From: Gadus chalcogrammus
Lineage: Eukaryota; Chordata; Actinopteri; Gadiformes; Gadidae
Direction of reading: 5' to 3'
Assembly: GCF_026213295.1 (NCBI RefSeq)
Contig: NC_079423.1
Coordinates: 19,552,477-19,616,476 of the forward strand
Length of the DNA stretch: 64,000 bases
Shown here in pieces: positions 58,301-64,000 of the stretch (its first letter is position 1; each line of letters opens with the position of its first letter). A model generated the notes under the pieces. It made no database searches. It was given only the letters and a program-made list of their open reading frames with translations, and was not told the origin of the DNA. The translations under genes and the position numbers were made by a program.

Positions 58301-61300
58301 CATTGAAATTGACAGAGATATCAACATTTCTTGTTTTTATGAGCGCAAAATGCTTTTCAGAGCGTAAGAATCACTTTTTGACCAACAATGTGTCTTTGAC
58401 TTTACATTGTTGATTTTGCTCAAAACTACTTCCAAATGGTGGAGTATGGCCCTAAAACCCTTTGGTGAGCTTAGTAACACGTTTGCATTGAAATTGACAA
58501 AGATAAACATTTCTTGTTTTTATGAGCGCAAAATGCTTTTCAGAGCGTAAGAATCACTTTTTGACCAACAATGTGTTTTTTGACTTTACATTGTTGATTT
58601 TGCTCAAAACTACTTCCCAATGGTGGAGTATGGCCCTATAACCCTTTGGTGAGCTTAGTAACACGTTTGCATTGAAATTGACAGAGATATCAACATTTCT
58701 TGTTTTTATGAGCGCAAAATGCTTTTCAGAGCGTTAGAATCACTTTTTGATCACTTCCAAATGGTGGAGTTTGGCCCTTCAACCCTTTGGTAAGCTTAGT
58801 AACACGTTTGCATTGAAATTGACAGAGATATCAACATTTCTTGTTTTTATGAGCGCAAAATGCTTTCAGAGCGTAAGAATCACTTTTTGACCAACAATGT
58901 GTTTTTGACTTTACATTGTTGATTTTGCTCAAAACTACTTCCAAATGGTGGAGTATGGCCCTATAACCCTTTGGTGAGCTTAGTAACACGTTTGCATTGA
59001 AATTGACAAAGATAAACATTTCCTGTTTTTATGAGCGCGAAATGCTTTTCAGAGCGTAAGAATCACTTTTTGACCAACAATGTGTTTTTGACTTTACATT
59101 GTTGATTTTGCTCAAAACTACTTCCAAATGGTGGAGTATGGCCCTATAACCCTTTGGTGAGCTTAGTAACACGTTTGCATTGAAATTGACAGAGATATCA
59201 ACATTTCTTGTTTTTATGAGCGCAAAATGCTTTTCAGAGCGTTAGAATCACTTTTTGATCACTTCCAAATGGTGGAGTTTGGCCCTATAACCCTTTGGTG
59301 AGCTTAGTAACACGTTTGCATTGAAATTGACAGAGATATCAACATTTCTTGTTTTTATGAGCGCAAAATGCTTTTCAGAGCGTAAGAATCACTTTTTGAC
59401 CAACAATGTGTTTTTTGACTTTACATTGTTGATTTTGCTCAAAACTACTTCCCAATGGTGGAGTATGGCCCTATAACACTTTGGTGAGCTTAGTAACACG
59501 TTTCTATTGAAATTGACAGAGATATCAACATTTCTTGTTTTTATGAGCGCAAAATGCTTTTCAGAGCGTTAGAATCACTTTTTGATCACTTCCAAATGGT
59601 GGAGTTTGGCCCTTCAACCCTTTGGTAAGCTTAGTAACACGTTTGCATTGAAATTGACAGAGATATGAACATTTCGTGTTTTTATGAGCGCAAAATGCTT
59701 TTCAGAGCGTAAGAATCACTTTTTGACCAACAATGTGTTTTTGACTTTACATTGTTGATTTTGCTCAAAACTACTTCCAAATGGTGGAGTATGGCCCTAT
59801 AACCCTTTGGTGAGCTTTGTAACACGTTTGCATTGAAATTGACAGAGATATCAACATTTCTTGTTTTTATGAGCGCAAAATGCTTTTCATAGCGTTAGAA
59901 TCACTTTTTGATCACTTCCAAATGGTGGAGTTTGGCCCTTCAACCCTTTGGTAAGCTTAGTAACACGTTTGCATTTAAATTGACAGAGATATGAACATTT
60001 CTTGTTTTTATGAGCGCAAAATGCTTTTCAGAGCGTAAGAATCACTTTTTGACCAACAATGTGTTTTTGACTTTACATTGTTGATTTTGCTCAAAACTAC
60101 TTCCAAATGGTGGAGTATGGCCCTATAACCCTTTGGTGAGCTTAGTAACACGTTTGCATTGAAATTGACAGAGATATCAACATTTCTTGTTTTTATGAGC
60201 GCAAAACTCTTTTCAGAGCGTTAGAATCACTTTTTGATCACTTCCAAATGGTGGAGTTTGGCCCTTCAACCCTTTGGTAAGCTTAGTAACACGTTTGCAT
60301 TGAAATTGACAGAGATATCAACATTTCTTGTTTTTATGAGCGCAAAATGCTTTCAGAGCGTAAGAATCACTTTTTGACCAACAATGTGTTTTTGACTTTA
60401 CATTGTTGATTTTGCTCAAAACTACTTCCAAATGGTGGAGTATGGCCCTATAACCCTTTGGTGAGCTTAGTAACACGTTTGCATTGAAATTGACAAAGAT
60501 AAACATTTCTTGTTTTTATGAGCGCAAAATGCTTTTCAGAGCGTAAGAATCACTTTTTGACCAACAATGTGTTTTTGACTTTACATTGTTGATTTTGCTC
60601 AAAACTACTTCCAAATGGTGGAGTATGGCCCTATAACCCTTTGGTGAGATTAGTAACACGTTTGCATTGAAATTGACAGAGATATCAACATTTCTTGTTT
60701 TTATGAGCGCAAAATGCTTTTCAGAGCGTTAGAATCAATTTTTGATCACTTCCAAATGGTGGAGTTTGGCCCTATAACCCTTTGGTGAGCTTAGTAACAC
60801 GTTTGCATTGAAATTGACAGAGATATCAACATTTCTTGTTTTTATGAGCGCAAAATGCTTTTCAGAGCGTAAGAATCACTTTTTGACCAACAATGTGTTT
60901 TTTGACTTTACATTGTTGATTTTGCTCAAAACTACTTCCCAATGGTGGAGTATGGCCCTATAACCCTTTGGTGAGCTTAGTAACACGTTTGCATTGAAAT
61001 TGACAGAGATATCAACATTTCTTGTTTTTATGAGCGCAAAATGCTTTTCAGAGCGTTAGAATCACTTTTTGATCACTTCCAAATGGTGGAGTTTGGCCCT
61101 TCAACCCTTTGGTAAGCTTAGTAACACGTTTGCATTGAAATTGACAGAGATATCAACATTTCTTGTTTTTATGAGCGCAAAATGCTTTTCAGAGCGTAAG
61201 AATCACTTTTTGACCAACAATGTGTTTTTTGACTTTACATTGTTGATTTTGCTCAAAACTACTTCCCAATGGTGGAGTATGGCCCTATAACCCTTTGGTG

Positions 61301-63679
61301 AGCTTAGTAACACGTTTGCATTGAAATTGACAGAGATATCAACATTTCTTGTTTTTATGAGCGCAAAATGCTTTTCAGAGCGTTAGAATCACTTTTTGAT
61401 CACTTCCAAATGGTGGAGTTTGGCCCTTCAACCCTTTGGTAAGCTTAGTAACACGTTTGTATTGAAATTGACAGAGATATCAACATTTCTTGTTTTTATG
61501 AGCGCAAAATGCTTTTCAGAGCGTAAGAATCACTTTTTGACCAACAATGTGTTTTTGACTTTACATTGTTGATTTTGCTCAAAACTACTTCCAAATGGTG
61601 GAGTATGGCCCTATAACCCTTTGGTGAGCTTAGTAACACGTTTGCATTGAAATTGACAGAGATATCAACATTTCTTGTTTTTATGAGCGCAAAACTCTTT
61701 TCAGAGCGTTAGAATCACTTTTTGATCACTTCCAAATGGTGGAGTTTGGCCCTTCAACCCTTTGGTAAGCTTAGTAACACGTTTGCATTGAAATTGACAG
61801 AGATATCAACATTTCTTGTTTTTATGAGCGCAAAATGCTTTCAGAGCGTAAGAATCACTTTTTGACCAACAATGTGTTTTTGACTTTACATTGTTGATTT
61901 TGCTCAAAACTACTTCCAAATGGTGGAGTATGGCCCTATAACCCTTTGGTGAGCTTAGTAACACGTTTGCATTGAAATTGACAAAGATAAACATTTCTTG
62001 TTTTTATGAGCGCAAAATGCTTTTCAGAGCGTAAGAATCACTTTTTGACCAACAATGTGTTTTTGACTTTACATTGTTGATTTTGCTCAAAACTACTTCC
62101 AAATGGTGGAGTATGTCCCTATCACCCTTTGGTGAGCTTAGTAACACGTTTGCATTGAAATTGACAGAGATATCAACATTTCTTGTTTTTATAAGCGCAA
62201 AATGCTTTTCAGAGCGTTAGAATCAATTTTTGATCACTTCCAAATGGTGGAGTTTGGCCCTTCAACCCTTTGGTAAGCTTAGCAACACGTTTGCATTGAA
62301 ATTGACAGAGATATGAACATTTCTTGTTTTTATGAGCGCAAAATGCTTTTCAGAGCGTAAGAATCACTTTTTGACCAACAATGTGTTTTTGACTTTACAT
62401 TGTTGATTTTGCTCAAAACTACTTCCAAATGGTGGAGTATGTCCCTATAACCCTTTGGTGAGCTTAGTAACACTTTTGCATTGAAATTGACAGAGATATC
62501 AACATTTCTTGTTTTTATGAGCGCAAAATGCTTTTCAGAGGGTTATAATCACTTTTTGATCACTTCCAAATGGTGGAGTTTGGCCCTTCAACCCTTTGGT
62601 AAGCTTAGTAACACGTTTGCATTGAAATTGACAGAGATATGAACATTTCGTGTTTTTATGAGCGCAAAATGCTTTTCAGAGCGTAAGAATCACTTTTTGA
62701 CCAACAATGTGTTTTTGACTTTACATTGTTGATTTTGCTCAAAACTACTTCCAAATGGTGGAGTATGGCCCTATAACCCTTTGGTGAGCTTAGTAACACG
62801 TTTGCATTGAAATTGACAGAGATATCAACATTTCTTGTTTTTATGAGCGCAAAATGCTTTTCAGAGCGTCAGAATCACTTTTTGATCACTTCCAAAATGG
62901 TGGAGTTTGGCCCTTCAACCCTTTGGTAAGCTTAGTAACACGTTTGTATTGAAATTGACAGAGATATCAACATTTCTTGTTTTTATGAGCGCAAAATGCT
63001 TTTCAGAGCGTAAGAATCACTTTTTGACCAACAATGTGTTTTTGACTTTACATTGTTGATTTTGCTCAAAACTACTTCCAAATGGTGGAGTATGGCCCTA
63101 TAACCCTTTGGTGAGCTTAGTAACACGTTTGCATTGAAATTGACAGAGATAAACATTTCTTGTTTTTATGAGCTTTTATTATGCTTTTCAGTGCGTAAGA
63201 ATCACTTTTTGACCAACAATGTGTTTTTGACTTTACATTGTTGATTTTGCTCAAAACTACTTCCAAATGGTGGAGTATGGCCCTATAACCCTTTGGTGAG
63301 CTTAGTAACACGTTTGCATTGAAATTGACAGAGATATCAACATTTCTTGTTTTTATGAGCGCAAAATGCTTTTCAGAGCGTAAGAATCACTTTTTGACCA
63401 ACAATGTGTTTTTGACTTTACATTGTTGATTTTGCTCAAAACTACTTCCAAATGGTGGAGTTTGGCCCTATAACCCTTTGGTGAGCTTAGTAACACGTTT
63501 GCATTGAAATTGACAGAGATATCAACATTTCTTGTTTTTATGAGCGCAAAATGCTTTTCAGAGCGTTAGAATCACTTTTTGATCACTTCCAAATGGTGGA
63601 GTTTGGCCCTTCAACCCTTTGGTGAGCTTAGTAACACGTTTGCATTGAAATTGACAGAGATATCAACATTTCTTGTTTT
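40312..63679 (-). repeat. Satellite array, right segment, inverted orientation
   Basis: About 23.4 kb of the same satellite family read as the reverse complement of the left segments. Long and short monomers mostly alternate. The variants differ from the left side: the reverse complement of TTACGCTCTG and CACCAAAGGG predominates here, against TAGCGCTCTG and CACCACAGGG on the left. The arms are therefore different subfamilies rather than copies of each other. No gene is supported; recurring 62-codon open frames are repeat by-products. Confidence 0.95.
43980..53925 (-). repeat. Tandem duplication of a 4.97-kb higher-order unit
   Basis: Rare variants recur 4,970-4,973 bp apart: CAAAATTACTTCC (about 44209 and 49180), AAAATTTTTTCAG (about 44328 and 49289), GGTGGTGTTATGG (about 47706 and 52678), CTATAGCACTTTGG (about 48557 and 53530) and GCGCGAAATGC (about 48120 and 53092). 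Copies are roughly 43980-48950 and 48950-53925. Smaller units of about 1487 bp also recur, for example between 58831, 60318 and 61806. Confidence 0.82.
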
Positions 63680-63697
63680 GTTTTTTTTACTTAAATT

Positions 63698-63703
63698 TTT
63701 ATT
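63698..63703 (-). terminator. Polyadenylation signal of the LINE-like element
   Basis: AATAAA on the minus strand, about 10 bases before the short A tail. Confidence 0.6.
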
Positions 63704-63897
63704 GGCATTTTGGCAAATTACAGATAATCACAGTTCCATTGAATAATACAGAAAACGAAATAACTAAACAGAAATAATAATATAATATAATAAAAAAAAG
63801 AAAAAAGAAAAGAAAAATGACAGTGTGACATGTGAGCTACTCCTTATTTACATAACATCTCTTGCAGGCTTCATGGTCGTGCGGTGTCCTATAAACG

Positions 63898-63999
63898 TTA
63901 CATTTTTTCCTCTCTCTTATGCTCAATCCATTTCACCCATCTCGAGTCAAGTTTCCCCCCTTGCACCCTCAGTATAAACGTGAACCTTTCCATATCATA
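63898..63999 (-). CDS. C-terminus of a LINE-like ORF2 protein (partial, runs off the window)
   Basis: 33 codons open from the window edge to TAA at 63900-63898 on the minus strand. The peptide includes ERFTFILR near its start and RWVKWIEH further on. It has the aromatic and charged pattern I associate with the C-terminal end of L1/Tx1-type fish LINE reverse transcriptases (ERFTF-type strand followed by a W..W/F segment). The fragment is too short for a firm family call. The position directly before a 3' UTR, AATAAA and A tail supports the interpretation. ORF2 would encode endonuclease and reverse transcriptase; neither domain is within view. Confidence 0.45.
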   Translation of the reverse strand, partial: YDMERFTFILRVQGGKLDSRWVKWIEHKREEKM

Positions 64000-64000
64000 T

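Larger units (their letters stand above)
63680..64000 (-). mobile_element. 3' end of a LINE-like retrotransposon, partial
   Basis: Satellite ends within TCTTGTTTT at about 63679. Read on the minus strand, the following sequence has the form of a LINE 3' end: a coding frame closing at 63898, about 200 bp of A/T-rich 3' UTR, AATAAA, and an 8-base A tail (63681-63688) touching the satellite. The element continues past the window edge, so its length and any target duplication cannot be seen. Confidence 0.65.

Noticed and set aside
40774..63311. Recurring 62-codon open frames in the right satellite array, and 66-123-codon frames in the central array
   Set aside because: They are identical by repeat homogenisation, lie in a non-coding tandem repeat, show no domain, and appear or vanish with single-base changes.

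Overview
The window looks like a piece of a vertebrate genome, most likely a teleost fish. Three things suggest this: a large satellite array, two Ty3/gypsy-type LTR retrotransposons with a PNMA-like Gag and a serine-tRNA-type primer site, and a fragment resembling the 3' end of a LINE. I see no host protein-coding gene, rRNA or tRNA. The taxonomic call rests on element type only and is moderate at best.

Layout. Positions 1-2386, 17395-40211 and 40312-63679 are one AT-rich satellite family. It has two monomer lengths, about 186 bp and about 139 bp, differing by a roughly 47 bp module, and several levels of higher-order repeat (about 325 bp, 1.65 kb, 5 kb and 12 kb). The family runs in one orientation up to a 100-N gap (40212-40311) and in the opposite orientation after it, with a different mix of subfamilies on each side. 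Positions 2387-17394 are a nested retrotransposon block inside the satellite. From 63680 to the end lies the 3' end of a LINE-like element on the minus strand.

Nested block. The outer element E1 (2387-8433 plus 16475-17394) is decayed. It has a truncated left LTR, a gag-pol broken by at least four small indels, a full right LTR, and then unexpectedly a second primer-binding site and leader stub. The inner element E2 (8434-16474) is inserted in a GT microsatellite inside the right LTR of E1, with a 4-bp target duplication. E2 has open gag and pol frames and nearly identical LTRs apart from an 844-bp segment missing from the 3' LTR, so it is young.

Most striking signal. At the E2 gag-pol border there is a textbook -1 ribosomal frameshift signal: slippery GGGAAAC directly before the Gag stop, a 5-nt spacer, an 11-bp stem with one bulged base, and a loop that pairs with downstream sequence to form an H-type pseudoknot. 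The diverged E1 copy keeps the pseudoknot geometry exactly, although its slippery site carries one substitution. Pol is therefore inferred to be made only as a Gag-Pol fusion of about 1.8 thousand residues. Gag would form the particle, protease would cut it, RT/RNase H would copy the RNA from a tRNA-Ser-like primer and the purine tract, and integrase would insert the product.
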